A DNA stretch of 64,000 nucleotides. It comes from Volutella citrinella (Eukaryota > Ascomycota > Sordariomycetes > Hypocreales > Nectriaceae). Each line of letters opens with the position of its first letter. The stretch's first letter is position 1. A program made the translations under genes and the position numbers. Location of the stretch: contig JAWZSP010000001.1 of the NCBI GenBank assembly GCA_034401135.1, forward strand, positions 5,518,001-5,582,000. The letters are read 5' to 3'. Under the pieces are notes generated by a model. That model saw only the letters and a list, made by a program, of their open reading frames with translations. It was not told the DNA's origin and ran no database searches. This document shows positions 28,765 to 40,498 of the stretch, in pieces.

Positions 28765-31738
28765 ATGGCTGCCTCCAGCGACGCCGGGTTCATGATGTCC
28801 GATGCCCCGTCGCGGGCTGCCACGACTCCACGAGGCAACCTTGGATTCCCGTCCTCCTCGTCGGCGCGGCCTCGTGGACCACCATCGGAAAACCCTGGTG
28901 CCCCAAGCGACGACGAAGGAGATGGCTTTGCCGACGACCAGGTACCACGCAGCTCGAGAATACCCAACACGGCAGAGATTCCTCGTGTCCAGGACAGGAT
29001 TGGTGGTCTGGTTCAGGAGCACTTCGAGTCCTTCATTGAGAGGTGAGTTGATGTGCTGAAAATCGATGTGTCATGTAGAGGTCGACTGACCCCCTCTCTC
29101 TAGCTTCATCGAGGACCCTCTATCATCTGGAGCCCCTACATCGAGCGCCGTCGTCACAGACAAGTACTACGTCGCCCAGATCCGTGGCATGCGTGCTTAC
29201 CAGCTGTCTACCTTTTACGTCGACTACAAGCACCTAGCATCCTGGGAGAATGGTAGCTTGGCGGATGGTGTGATGCGCCAGTACTACCGTTTCCTCCCCT
29301 TCCTCACCAACGCTTTACACAATATGATCGCCAAGTACGAGCCTGCGTACTTTCGCGAGCATCGACAACCCACTGCCTCGAGCAATGTGACGACTTCTGC
29401 TGCGAGCAACCTCGGATCCGCTAGCCAGTCTGACCCTTCGCACCGGAAAAACGAGCACCAACAGACCGACAAGTTGTTCTCCATAGCCTTTTACAACCTG
29501 CCCCTGGTGTCCAGGGTTCGAGCGCTGCGTGCCGTCAACATTGGCCAGCTTCTCTCCATTTCGGGCACTGTGACCAGAACCTCAGAAGTCCGCCCCGAGC
29601 TGTCTGTCGCCACCTTCGTCTGCGAGGCTTGCCGAACTGTCGTACCCAACGTCGAACAAACATTCCGATACACCGAGCCCACACAATGCCCCAACGCCAC
29701 GTGCCAAAACCGAGTTGCCTGGCAGTTGGACATTCGTCACAGCACCTTTGTTGATTGGCAAAAGGTGCGCATCCAGGAAAACAGCTCCGAAATCCCCACT
29801 GGCAGCATGCCCCGAACCATGGATGTCATCCTCCGCGGCGAGATCGTCGATCGCGCAAAGGCTGGAGAGAAATGCATCTTCACTGGAGCTTTGATCGTTG
29901 TCCCCGATGTCAGCCAGCTCGGTCTTCCTGGTCTGCGGCCAACAGCAATTCGAGATGACCGCAACGCCCCTCGAGGCGCCGATGCTGGTGGCAGTGGAAT
30001 ATCCGGTCTCAAGGCCCTGGGCGTTCGTGACCTCACTTACCGCCTTGCTTTCCTGGCCTGTATGGTCAGCCCCGAGACCTCTGGATCCGGCCAGTCTGCT
30101 GCTAGTGGTGCCGCAGACGTTGTCAGCGCACTGACGCAGAACACTGCCAACGAGGGTGAGGAATCTGTGGAGGACGCCCAGGCCGCAGTTCTGGCCTCCA
30201 TGAATCCCTCCGAGATTGAAGATCTGCGAGCGATGGTGCACGGTGATCACATCTATTCCCGCCTGGTTCAGTCGATTGCTCCCATGGTTTATGGCCACGA
30301 AGTCGTCAAGAAGGGCCTCCTTTTGCAGCTCATGTCTGGTGTCCACAAGTCTACTGCGGAAGGCATGCAGCTCCGTGGTGACATCAACATCTGTATTGTT
30401 GGTGATCCTTCGACCTCGAAGTCCCAGTTCCTCAAGTACGTTTGCTCGTTTGCGCCTCGTGCCGTCTACACCAGTGGTAAGGCCTCGTCCGCTGCCGGTC
30501 TTACTGCCGCGGTGGTGAAGGATGAGGAAACAGGCGAATTCACAATCGAGGCTGGTGCTCTCATGCTCGCTGACAATGGTATTTGCGCTATCGACGAGTT
30601 TGACAAGATGGACATTGCGGATCAGGTTGCTATTCACGAGGCTATGGAACAGCAGACAATCTCCATTGCCAAGGCTGGTATTCAAGCTACATTGAATGCC
30701 CGAACCAGTATCCTTGCGGCCGCAAACCCCGTCGGTGGCCGTTATAACCGAAAGACGACTCTTCGCTCCAACATCAACATGTCAGCACCTATCATGTCCC
30801 GTTTCGATCTCTTCTTCGTCGTGCTGGACGAATGCAATGAGCAAGTCGACCGCCACCTCGCTGAGCACATTGTGGGTATCCACCAGCTGCGTGACGAGGC
30901 TGTTGAGCCGGAATTCAGCACAGAGCAGCTTCAGCGGTACATTCGCTTTGCCAGAACCTTCCGCCCAGAATTCACGGATGAAGCCAAGGACATCCTCGTC
31001 CAGAAGTATAAGGAGTTGAGAGCCGATGACGCCCAAGGTGGCATTGGAAAGAACTCATACCGTATTACGGTCCGCCAACTTGAAAGCATGATTCGACTTT
31101 CCGAGGCAATCGCCAAGGTCAACTGCGTCGAGGAGATTAGCCCCGACATGGTCATTGAGGCCTACAACCTTCTTCGACAAAGTATCATCTCAGTCGAGCA
31201 TGACGACGTCGAAATGGACCAGGAGGAGACGCAAGAGGACAGCGAGACTCTCCTGCGTGCTGCTGATTTGGCTTCTGGGCGCGACCACCAAGGCGATGAG
31301 GCCATGGCCGAAGACGAGGCTCCGCGTGACAGCGTGGCTCCCGACAGGCGAAAGCACACTATAACTTACGACAAGTACATCAAGATGGTCAACATGTTTG
31401 TCCAGCGCGTCAACGATGACGAGAGCGGCACCGGCGAGGGTGTTGGCGGTGAGAATCTGATCAACTGGTACCTGGAGCAGAAGGAGGATGAGATGGAGGG
31501 CGAGGACGACTTCCACCGCGAAAAGACGCTCGCCAACATGGTCCTCAAGAAGATGGTCAAGGTATGTTATCCACAGAACGGAATGTTAATCGATGCCTGA
31601 GCTCACATCCGCGTCTAGGAGAACATTCTCATGGCACTCCGTGCTGATGGAACTGACGACGATGCTGTGGAGAGCAGCGCGACGGCGGCGAATATTGTTT
31701 ACGTCTTGCACCCTAACTGTGCGGTTGAGGAGTTTTAA
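28765..31738 (+). CDS. MCM6: MCM6, replicative helicase subunit
   Basis: Three exons: 28765-29042, 29104-31561, 31619-31738; 951 residues. After a disordered N-terminus the OB/zinc region shows C-x2-C ... C-x4-C (VCEACRTV ... CPNATC). The MCM AAA+ core has Walker A GDPSTSKSQ (about residue 526), Walker B CAIDEFDKM (about 588), sensor-1 AAANPVGGRYN and the arginine finger SRFDLFF (about 658). CIFTGALIVVPDVSQLGLPGL and YTSGKASSAAGLTAAVVKDE are MCM6-specific blocks that separate it from MCM2-5 and 7. The C-terminal winged helix is split by the last intron. Part of the MCM2-7/CMG helicase in the nucleus. An in-frame ATG exists at 28696; 28765 gives the more usual start. Confidence 0.97.
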
Positions 31739-33069
31739 AACGATGAACGAATGATTCTCACGTCTCGGCGGCAACGAAACAGGTACAGCCGTGCTCCTCA
31801 ACGACGATAGCTGCGTTGGGCATGATGTGTCATAATATGGGATTCAACAAGCATGGGAGAAACCTGGAGACTTTAACGCGTGTTATGAATGGAAGAATCG
31901 GCTACATGGCCGGGCCAGTGGCGTTATGGAGTCGGCATTAGCGCACCCGTTTGCAAGGATGAGGGAACTGTGATATTTGGCCAGAGTGGCAGACGAGCAG
32001 CACGAGGAATATCCGATCTGGGTCTGAGACTAGTAAAGATGGATAGATGTGGCATGGAATTCTACATATATTGACAATATTCGCAGCTGGGCCGAGGTCA
32101 AATACTAAGGACAATCAGTCATTTTACCGCGTGGCATCTAGGTCGTCTTCACGAGGCACGACAGAGCAAATGCGCTCATGGAGCAAGTATTAGGGTGTCA
32201 AGCACATCTCATTTGTTTCATAGCATGGTTTGTCTTCCCATCATCGAACCTCACTCCTAGAGGTCCAGTTTCAGTTCCGATTCTCCTGATTCCCCAAGCT
32301 CCGGGCCCTAAATGGCCGACCCAGCCACTGCCTGCCACCGAAAATCAAGCCAAGTCCAAACACTGCGAGATTATAGAAAGCCACCACTCACTGGGCTGTA
32401 GCCAAGTAGCGGTGACTTCTATTCGCAGGCCATTCGTTCATTCATGCCAAGTAATGATTAAATCCTCGCGGCGCTCACCCTTGCCCTCGCCAAGGCGAAG
32501 GGGAGCAGGAAGGTGGGAAATCGAGTTTTGAATGCGTGCCAGTGCCGACCTCGGAGTATGAAGCTCGGAAAGGCAGCCCGACTGCCAACCGTAGAGGAGG
32601 AGGCTGTCGAGAGGGATGACGGGCGTTGACGACGAAGTGAGAAGTTGAATAAAAAAAAAGCACAAACATACAAGGGCAGATAATGACTCTCAAATGCCTT
32701 GCGGTGGGAACCCCTGGCTGCTGGCAAACCAAAGACCGGTAGATGCCTCGGATCACGCACCAGCAATGCCAAAATACACGGTCCTGGAATACACGCGCTC
32801 TCCAAAATTGTACAACTCGTCCTGTGGCATTGGCCGAGACGAGGCAGTCTTGCCTCTCGTGCGCCGTAATGGACAGCGAAAGAGGTATGGTGATGGATAG
32901 TATTGTGTCGTTCCGCCTGCTGTACGAGACAGGCGCTAATTCTGAGTATGTGGATATTGCTGCAACAGCATGGTGGAATGTGAAGAGCGCGGTATCGCTT
33001 CGTCTGCCACATGCAGACTCTCAATAGGCCTCAAGTTAGTAGAGCGATAAGAAGCGTCAACCTCGCAGC
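31739..33069. other. Convergent intergenic region, MCM6 / RGG protein
   Basis: 1.3 kb between converging genes. Open frames exist on both strands but show no domain, biased composition or splice pattern that would support a gene. Another ACGCGT occurs at 31876-31881, away from any start codon. Confidence 0.4.
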
Positions 33070-36000
33070 TTAGGCAGGCAGCGATGGCGGTGCAGCAGAG
33101 GCTCTAGTCCAGTTATCGGATCCACGGCTGCGGTAGCCTCCGCGCCCTCCACGGCCAGAGGGAACCGATCCATGCTCGCTGTGAGAGCCCGATGCATCTC
33201 GCCTGCCGCCTCGTCGTTCGTTCCCGGATCCGCGGTGTCGTGGCCCTGATCGACTATGCGAACCGCGTCCGCCTCGAGTGGCGGAGAAGGGGATCGTGAC
33301 AATCCTTGGCTCCGTCATGCCCGGGAACTGAATCTTCAAGGCGTTGCCACCGCCCACGACTTCGGCGGCGAAATAGTAAGGCTCCATCAAGCAGGGCTGG
33401 ACGAGGAACCTCTTGGGGAGAGGCTTCATCTGGGGCACGGCCGGTTGCCAAGCTGCCTCGGGTGCTTTGTGGGGAAGACGGATCTGAGGTAGGGATCCCA
33501 TTTCCTGCTCCTCGAAGCATTCCTCGGCCATTGGCTTGGAGATGGCTGCCTGGTATTGGCGCTGTTGCCGTGGCGGAGGACCAACGCGTCGTGTTGGAGG
33601 GGCAACAGGGAGAGATACAGTTGCACCGTCCTGGTGGTGAGCACTGTGATCTAGAGTGCTTCGACTAGACGGATCCACGCCGAGGGAGAGGGCCTTATGC
33701 GGTGGGGACTTGCCGCCGTTCAGGAGACTGTTGATGCGGTTCTGCCACGTCTCCTGCGATGCCGCCTCGGCCGCAGTATGCGGGACTCGGGAAGGGCTGA
33801 CGGGGCCTCTTGCATTTGCGTGTGCCCAGCCCTGTTGAGGCCGGGCCTGCGCTGTCTGCGGGCCGCCCATAGATGGTGGCAGCTTGACCACTGGTTGAGG
33901 TTTGGGGAGAGACACATGTGGCCTCATCACATCTCCCTCGTATGCGGGATGGCCCTCCATGGTAGGAGGGGGCGGCGTGGGAGACTTGGATCGCGAAGGG
34001 TCGCCCGAGGCAGCGTTATCGATGCGTGCATCCTTCATGGGGAAGAATCGCGACGCTCGTCCCTGAGGAGCGGGGCCATTCTTGCCCTGAGATAGGATAG
34101 GCCCGCTGCTTCCAATGACTCCGGGGTGCGGTGGAGGAGGGGCATCATCGTCGCCAGGGGCCCTCCAAGGACCGGGAGGATGTGCCTGTGTCTCGGGAGG
34201 GCCAACTGGCCTGCGAGTCCCGTCGCCGGGGGCATGGACTTGGCGCCAGGTATCCTTGATGATGGGCTGTGCATCTTCAATAGTAAGGCCCCGTTCCGCG
34301 AGCTGGCGCTCCTGCTCGGCCCGCTCAGCTAGCCGGGTGGCACTGATCTTCCTGTCATTCTCACCAACAGCAGCCACCCACTTGCTGGCGAGATCGGTGC
34401 CTGATGCGCCATATCGCGATAGTCTTGATCCAATAGGCGGTGGGGGTTGTTGGCGGCCCTGGGATGCCGTCCTCGAAGACGTGCTCGGCGGAGCAATTGG
34501 CGCAGGACCACTAGCGCCCTGTGTCGCTGGCGTTTCTCCCGGGGGAAGGCGTCCGAGATCAGTGTTGAAGGTTCCATTACCAAGGCCGCGGTCGTTGTTT
34601 GGAGAGCCCCAGACATTGCGCACAGGTGGTTGTGAGCCGGAGCCCCACGAGGCGAAGCGCTCCTGGCGCGTAGCTGAGGCGGCGCCCCAAAGATCTGCCG
34701 GCTTGCCCTCCTGACTTTGGGAGACACGTCGTGGAGGTGGGCCACCAGAGACAGGTGACTTCGCGTCCGACTCGGCCTTCTCCTCCTTGGGGGGCGCCAC
34801 CACTTCGCTGCCCTGAGGCACAGAGTTGGGCGTGGACGGCGATGCCGGAGCACCCTCTCGCTTCTGGATGTGGGTGGGATGGGAGGATTCGTCGGGCTTC
34901 GTGGGGTGCTCCTTCTTCTCCGACTTCTTCTCAGGAGCTGGCCCCATGGCCTCCAACTTCTTCTGGATGCGCTCTCTACGCTCTGCTTCCTCGCGAGCCT
35001 CCTCCTCTTGGCGTCGCTTTCTAGCAAGCTCAACCCGCTCCCTCATCAACTTCTTCTGATACTCGATTTCATCCACAGGAGGCTGCACAGGGGGGGGTGG
35101 CCCGGCAACAGGTTCCGGAGGGCCTCCGGGTTGGTGAGGAGCCGCAAATGCTGCCCTGGGAGAGGCACGCACCCCGAAGCCGGGTTGACCATGTTGGCGC
35201 GGCACGCTCTGGCCTGAGAGGGACGCGTTTGGCGATACAGGACTCTCTACAGCAGAGCCCGCGAATGATGTCCTCCTGGCACCGGCAAACTCAGGGGGTG
35301 GCATACTGCCGTCGTTGCTTTTGCCAGTACGCACCATGAATGATCCACTCACGCCACTGACATTGGATGACCCTCTTCGTCGGCCGAAAGGTGCTTCTTG
35401 AGTAACCCGGCTGGTTTGGAAAGCCCCCGAAGGCTCAGCTGGATGGTCGCCGTGAGGTGGGCGTTGTAGCAGGGCGGGGTGCCGAGGGTGCTGCTCCATG
35501 CGCATGGAACCACGGCGATCAGCAACAGGTTCGTACCGTCCAGATTGGGAGTTGAATAGCTCTCTATTTCCGTGAGGCGCATCGCGCCAGGCAGATCGAC
35601 TGAAGTCATCCGCAGCAATCTCCCTAGGCGGCGGCGTAGGACCCTTTAGCATGGAGTCCCTCGGGAGGCCGCGAGCAAGCTGGGCGTGTTCGGGTGCACC
35701 TGGAGAGGCTCTCTCCACGGGTGGAAGCGTTGCCCAAGGCGATTTGACCGGCGCAGGAGGAGCGGGAGGTTTGGCGACGAGTGTTGGCTTCTCCTGAGAG
35801 CCGCTCTTGAGAATAACACCTTTGTTTCCTGAGGCTAAGCCGCTCATTTTGGGTAGAGGGGATCCTGTAGAGACAAGCGGTGGTGCGGGGGATCGAGGCT
35901 TCTCGAGTCCCTTGGCCTTGGAGGCAACGGAGCCACTATCGGAGGGCGGCGCCGGGTGTTCGTCAGGATGCGGCAGAGTCGTCTTCGTGCCGTCACCCCA

Positions 36001-36946
36001 AGTGATAGCTTCAGGAGCCCAGTCATCATCGTCGTCGTCGATGTCGGCCCATTTATTCTGTCCTTGAGCATCATCCTCATTTAGGCGACTAGCCATATGA
36101 ATACCATACTTCTTTAGTTCTTCGTCGGTGAACTTCTTAGGTTCAGGAGGAGGAACGGCTACATTTCAGTCAGTGGTGTTCTTCTCCCCATGGAGCGGTG
36201 GCCACATACGACGGTTCTTGTTCCAGACAACGTTAGGATCGGGCGTCGTAGGCTTCCCACCATTCGCGGCCGAAAGCCGAGGAGATGAGTCGCGAGCGCT
36301 GCTCCCCGTTTTGGCGATCAAGCGGGGTCGAGATGAAGATAGAGTCGCCGAGCCGGTCGGGGGAGTGCTCGAGCCTGCGGGTGGCTTATCGGAAGGCTTT
36401 GCAGCTGCGGTGCTGCCGCTAGCCTTGGCAGCGAGGAAGGTCTTATTCACGGAGACGGCTTTGAAGGTCGCGGGCTTCTTTACTGACGAGCCTGTGCGGC
36501 CGTGGCCCCTGTCGCCATCCTTGCTCTTAGAACCATCGCCACGGGAAGCCTCGGTGTCGGAACCCCCACTCGTGCTAACATCGGCGGAGTGCTGGTCCTC
36601 TACACTAGTGATATGTTTGTTCTCCAGCTCTTCGCCACTAGTGTTGCCATTTATGGGAGAGCGATCGAGCTCGACATTTTGGGCGTCAGGTGCCTAGTGG
36701 AGGGTTAGCGACTGCTATGCAAGGTCGACAGGTAGCAAGTGGAGTTGTCCATGCAGGCTTTCCAGAATGGCAGAATTTGGGCGTCTTGGGCATCTGTCAC
36801 AAGACGACGGCCTTTGACGAACGCGAAGAAAGCAAGGGAAAACACAAAAATGCTGAGCCTGGCAGTAGAGAAATCACACTCACAGGCTCTGACTCGGAGG
36901 CAAGGACATCGGCAGCTCTATCAACAACAGGAGCCTCTGTGGCCAT
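33070..36946 (-). CDS. Large disordered RGG-box protein, function unknown
   Basis: Complement of exons 36884-36946, 36210-36693 and 33070-36158; 1211 residues. Intron 36694-36883 (190 nt; CTAAC then CACTAG) and intron 36159-36209 (GTATGT...CTGAC...GTAG) both keep phase. The start MATEAPVVDRAADVLASESE is the only ATG that feeds the second exon. I do not recognise a catalytic domain. Visible elements: a short conserved-looking acidic block (KFTDEELKKYGIH then NKWADIDDDDDDWAPEAITW), long Pro/Ser/Gly-rich stretches, a charged helical segment (IEYQKKLMRERVELARKRRQ, about residues 520-560), a C-terminal block around KPLPKRFLVQPCLMEPYYFAAEV, and a tail with RGG/GRGG repeats. This is the look of an RNA-binding or translation/RNP-granule factor; that is inference only. 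Confidence 0.8.
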
Positions 36947-38284
36947 CATCCGTGGTGAGTATTCGCCGTTCGGGGTAGCGAAGGAAGCCCCTGGGACTAT
37001 TCGCCGTGCGGGATCGACGTGGTCGTTTTGCCGACGCGCCTACAAGGCTCGGGTGGACTGGCGGCGGGTGAGGCTAGATCAGGCAAAGAGCACAGCCGCG
37101 GGGACGGGCAAGGGCGATGACCAGAATCGTGGGGAGCGAGAGATGTAGGTCTGTAGACGAGGATGCGCTCGCGTTGTGTGGATCGGCGTATCGCGGGAAG
37201 AGAGGAGGGGTGGTTCGGTGGAGGAGGTCGCCGGTGCGTCGGGAGGCGAGGAGGTGCGAGATGGTGCGCGAGCCGGGGGAGTAGATGAAGAGTGAGGCGT
37301 CGTACCTAGGATTGGATAGGTGAGGTGAGGTTTCGAGATGCCGGAATAACTGCGGCGCTGGCCTGGCGATGCGGAACAGGAAAGGAGCTGGGGGGAGGGG
37401 CTTTCGTACAGTCTGGTTCGGGATTAGCGTGCTAGCCGAGCGAGCTGTTCATTGGGCTGAGTGCCTACTGAGTTGCCCGTATGACTGTGCCTGACGTTCC
37501 CGTTACCCACTGACGACCAGAGACTGCCTGGTCACTGGCCCCTTCCAGGCGGCCTAAGCCAGCCTGGACTATACGTCCAGCTGGGCGGGACCTAGCAGGC
37601 CATGTTTTAGCGCATCCTTGTGGTGGAGGCTCGGTGGCCACCGCCTGAGCGTGCAGTGAAGGATTGATTTCTGTGATTTCCGGAGCGCAGCACGCGATGC
37701 AGCTTGGTACAGCGATTCTATTGTTTGTGAACCCAAATCAGCTGTACGGCAGCCCCTTGACTGTTCTTTCGACAAGGAGGATTTTCCGTCCAAGACTTGG
37801 TTTTTGATATGGTGATCCTTTTGTCGTTCAGAACCTCACCTGGATTTGATGTTCACCACTCCCTGTCCTAGAACTGACCTGAGGCACAGCACATTCAGTA
37901 GCCTGGCATTCCTTCTAACTATCCTAGCACCAATTTCGGTCTCTTTGATAGCCAGGTCATGTTATCGGGAAATTGATGGTGATAAAACAACGAAACCAAG
38001 GTGAGACATCGCTTTGTTGTCCTGGAAGGCCAATTCCGTCCACAGCTGTTGCACACCTGATACTGCCATGTTTCTTGGCGACTAGTCACAGGCATTCATC
38101 CAATTACACACAAGTCACTCAAACTGATTTTTGAAGCTTTGCAATGGGGAGGAAATGTCGCATCACTGCATGCTAGAGATACATAGGGGAAGTCAAGGCG
38201 CGTGCTCGACTACGAGTTTCGAGAGTATATGTACATGACCTCCGCTCATCGGTAAATCCGTCCGATTACCCAGCTCTAACTAAT
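36947..38284. other. RGG-protein promoter / ATP synthase f 3' region
   Basis: 1.3 kb without a recognised gene. The part next to 36947 should be the 5' leader and promoter of the RGG protein. The part near 38200 is the terminator side of the ATP synthase f gene. Confidence 0.4.
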
Positions 38285-39003
38285 TTAGTGAGCGTTGTTC
38301 TTGTGGTGACCTGGTTACAGTGTTAGCAACGGCTGTAAGACGACGGGATGCTGGAGCCCGTAGGAGCTCTCGGGCTCAACGTACGCAGGTGGAAGTAGTA
38401 GTTCTGGGCGTAACCGATGGCGACGAGGAAGACGATGGCGTGGATGACGGCTGCACACGGAGACCCGAATGTTAGTTCCGAAATAATCACCGGAGTAGCT
38501 CGCAAGTTGGGGTCGGGGTTGTCATACGCTTGGCCGAAGGGTTCTTGCCGAAGTGCTTGGCCTGGTACTTGCCGAGAATGCCACGGGCCTGGGCGGCGGG
38601 GGCAGCACCTCGGGGGAGCTTCTCGTAGAAGTTGACAACGCGCTGCATGCGGATAGCATCAGGGGCGCCGCCAATGGCCTGTGTAGGTCGATATTGTCAG
38701 CCGGCAAAGTCCAATGCATCACAAGTCTCTCGTCCATCTCGCAGCGGTCGGGCTCGATCGTTTCGGCATTGATTCGCGCAAACATCTCATCAGGGCCGTC
38801 TGTCAAGGCCGCGGGAGGGTTCTCGGGGATCCATTGATGGGGTGGAATTCGTTCGTACCTTGGGAGAGGCGACCTGGTGGTTTGCGGCGTTAGCAACGGA
38901 AGCATTCGGAGGACCGGGGGCCTTCTGCGCGGTAACCGAGAGGGAGTTTGCGTACCTTGGGGGGAATGAGCGTCGAGAGCGCTCGGCGGGTAACGAAGCT
39001 CAT
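38285..39003 (-). CDS. ATP17: ATP synthase F0 subunit f, mitochondrial
   Basis: Complement of five exons: 38956-39003, 38859-38873, 38528-38678, 38385-38450, 38285-38310; 101 residues. It starts MSFVTRRALSTLIPPK, continues through VASPK (a 15-nt microexon, 38859-38873) to AIGGAPDAIRMQRVVNFYEK, then NPSAKPVIHAIVFLVAIGYAQNYYFHLRHHKNNAH. The last block is the single membrane helix and tail typical of Atp17/subunit f. Part of the F0 stator of complex V in the inner membrane. All four introns are GT-AG and phase-consistent. For such a small protein the gene is strikingly fragmented. It is head to head with the complex I subunit gene at 39323. Confidence 0.93.
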
Positions 39004-39322
39004 GATGGCGGGTTGGTCGGAGATGCGAAACTCGGGGAATTCTGCTCAATTGCCGCGTTGGTCCGTCGAGGGTCTTCGTGACGCTCAATTGAAAGGGCTG
39101 ATGGGGTGGGATTTCTGTCGACATGTTTAGCCCGCGAGGACCTTGCCGAAAAGCACTCGTCCGTCCTTCGGCAAAACGTCGCTCCGCACCAACCAATCAG
39201 CGCTACCCTGTTCCAGCTTGTCCTGGAACCTCGTCAATCCAACGCAACTGCAACGCACCGTCGTCAAACGAACGCCCACTCGACCGACGAGCCTCGCACC
39301 AATTGAGAGAATTGCGCGCACC
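39004..39322. promoter_or_regulatory. Bidirectional promoter of two OXPHOS subunit genes
   Basis: 319 bp between the divergent ATGs of ATP synthase f and the NDUFS4-type subunit. It contains CCAATCA at 39193-39199, a HAP-complex type site. Shared regulation is inference. Confidence 0.5.
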
Positions 39323-40079
39323 ATGGCCTCTCTCCGATCCCAGAGCGCGGCACGCCTGCTGCGAAGCGCTACCGCCCCCCGAGCCGCCCTCTCGACCGTC
39401 CCACAGCGCCACCAGTCTTCTCTGACTGCTGCGACCGAGACCGTCCCGGCTGCCCCCAGCACCAACGAACCCGACTACAAGATCCACGCCGACAAGGCGA
39501 CGTCGTATGTGATTGCCAGGACCTAATTGAGCCGCCTGGGCCAGGAAATCTGCCTGGAAGTCGATGGGAGGACTAACAAATGCCAGCACCTTCACCCCGG
39601 TCCCTAAGCGAATTCAGAAAGGCGATGAAGAGATCCTCTCCGCCGCCACCATCTCCGGTGCCCCCGTTGAGCTCCAGGGCCGAACTGTCCGGTTAGTGCC
39701 TATCCTCTGTCCGGGACAGCCTGCGGTCTGATGCTACAATGTTCCCGCCGATGCTAACAAAAGCCGCAGCATTTTCCAAGAGACCAAGCCTGCCACCCAG
39801 TCTGGCGAGTGGAGGAGCAATGGCTGGCGAATGGACTGGGATATCCTTCCCAAGGGCCACCGATGGGAGAACCCTCTGATGGGCTGGCAGTCGTCTGGCG
39901 ATGTCATGCAGGGAACGCACATCAACTTCAAGAGCAAGGAGGACGCCATCCACTTTGCCAACAAGCAGGGATACGAGTACTTCGTTCAGGAGCCCAACTC
40001 CCGAAGGATCGCCCCCAAGGCCTACGCCAACAACTTCCTCTACACTGCCAACAAGCTCAAGCACATCAGGACCAAATAG
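39323..40079 (+). CDS. NADH:ubiquinone oxidoreductase 21 kDa subunit (NDUFS4 type)
   Basis: Three exons: 39323-39504, 39587-39691, 39770-40079; 198 residues. The N-terminus (MASLRSQSAARLLRSATAPR) is an Arg/Ser/Ala mitochondrial presequence. The ETC complex I NDUFS4 core follows: RTVRIFQETKPATQSGEW, WRMDWDILPKGHRWENPLMGW, FKSKEDAIHFANKQGYEYFV and the C-terminal PKAYANNFLY. It is an accessory subunit of the N-module of complex I on the matrix side. The two introns (82 and 78 nt) keep phase, the second with donor GTTAGT and a CTAAC branch site. Divergent from the ATP synthase f gene. Confidence 0.95.
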
Positions 40080-40498
40080 ACTAAGAGAAAAGAGGACGCT
40101 CGGGGAGCTTTAGGTTGTAAATACTACTATTGCGGAATAAGAACTCCGGTTTCATTCATTTTTCTGCACACTAGTAATCGCTCGTGGACGACGGCACATG
40201 ACACTTATTAAGACACCCATCATGTCAGGCGAAGAGTCAATATAAAATTGTGATTCGGATTAAGTTTATTCATTTCATTGATCCAGTGTGGAACTCGGTC
40301 GTAGTCATGTTGCGCGCATGAGCACGAAAATAAATCATGTAGCGCCAGGAGGTATGTCGCCCCCAATCCAGCCTTGCCCTCAAGGACTTGTCCCTTCCAA
40401 AAACGCCGAGCATATATCTGATACAAATCCCCAATAGACACGCTTCGTAATAAAACAAACACGTCAACGCTAATTCCTGCCCATATAAGCAATGTGCT
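40080..40498. other. Convergent 3' region, NDUFS4 / GID8
   Basis: 419 bp between converging genes; AT-rich, no coding signal recognised. Confidence 0.4.

Noticed and set aside
29582..30685. 367-codon minus-strand frame inside MCM6
   Set aside because: Antisense to the most conserved MCM core; produced by GC-rich third positions.
31876..31881. Further ACGCGT sites (also 45454-45459) as MBF targets
   Set aside because: They lie downstream of MCM6 or more than 600 bp from any start; about 15 chance hits are expected in a window this size.
32458..33024. 188-codon minus-strand frame between MCM6 and the RGG protein
   Set aside because: Cys/Arg/Ser/His-rich with no domain, splice structure or hydrophobic pattern; overlaps probable 3' regions.
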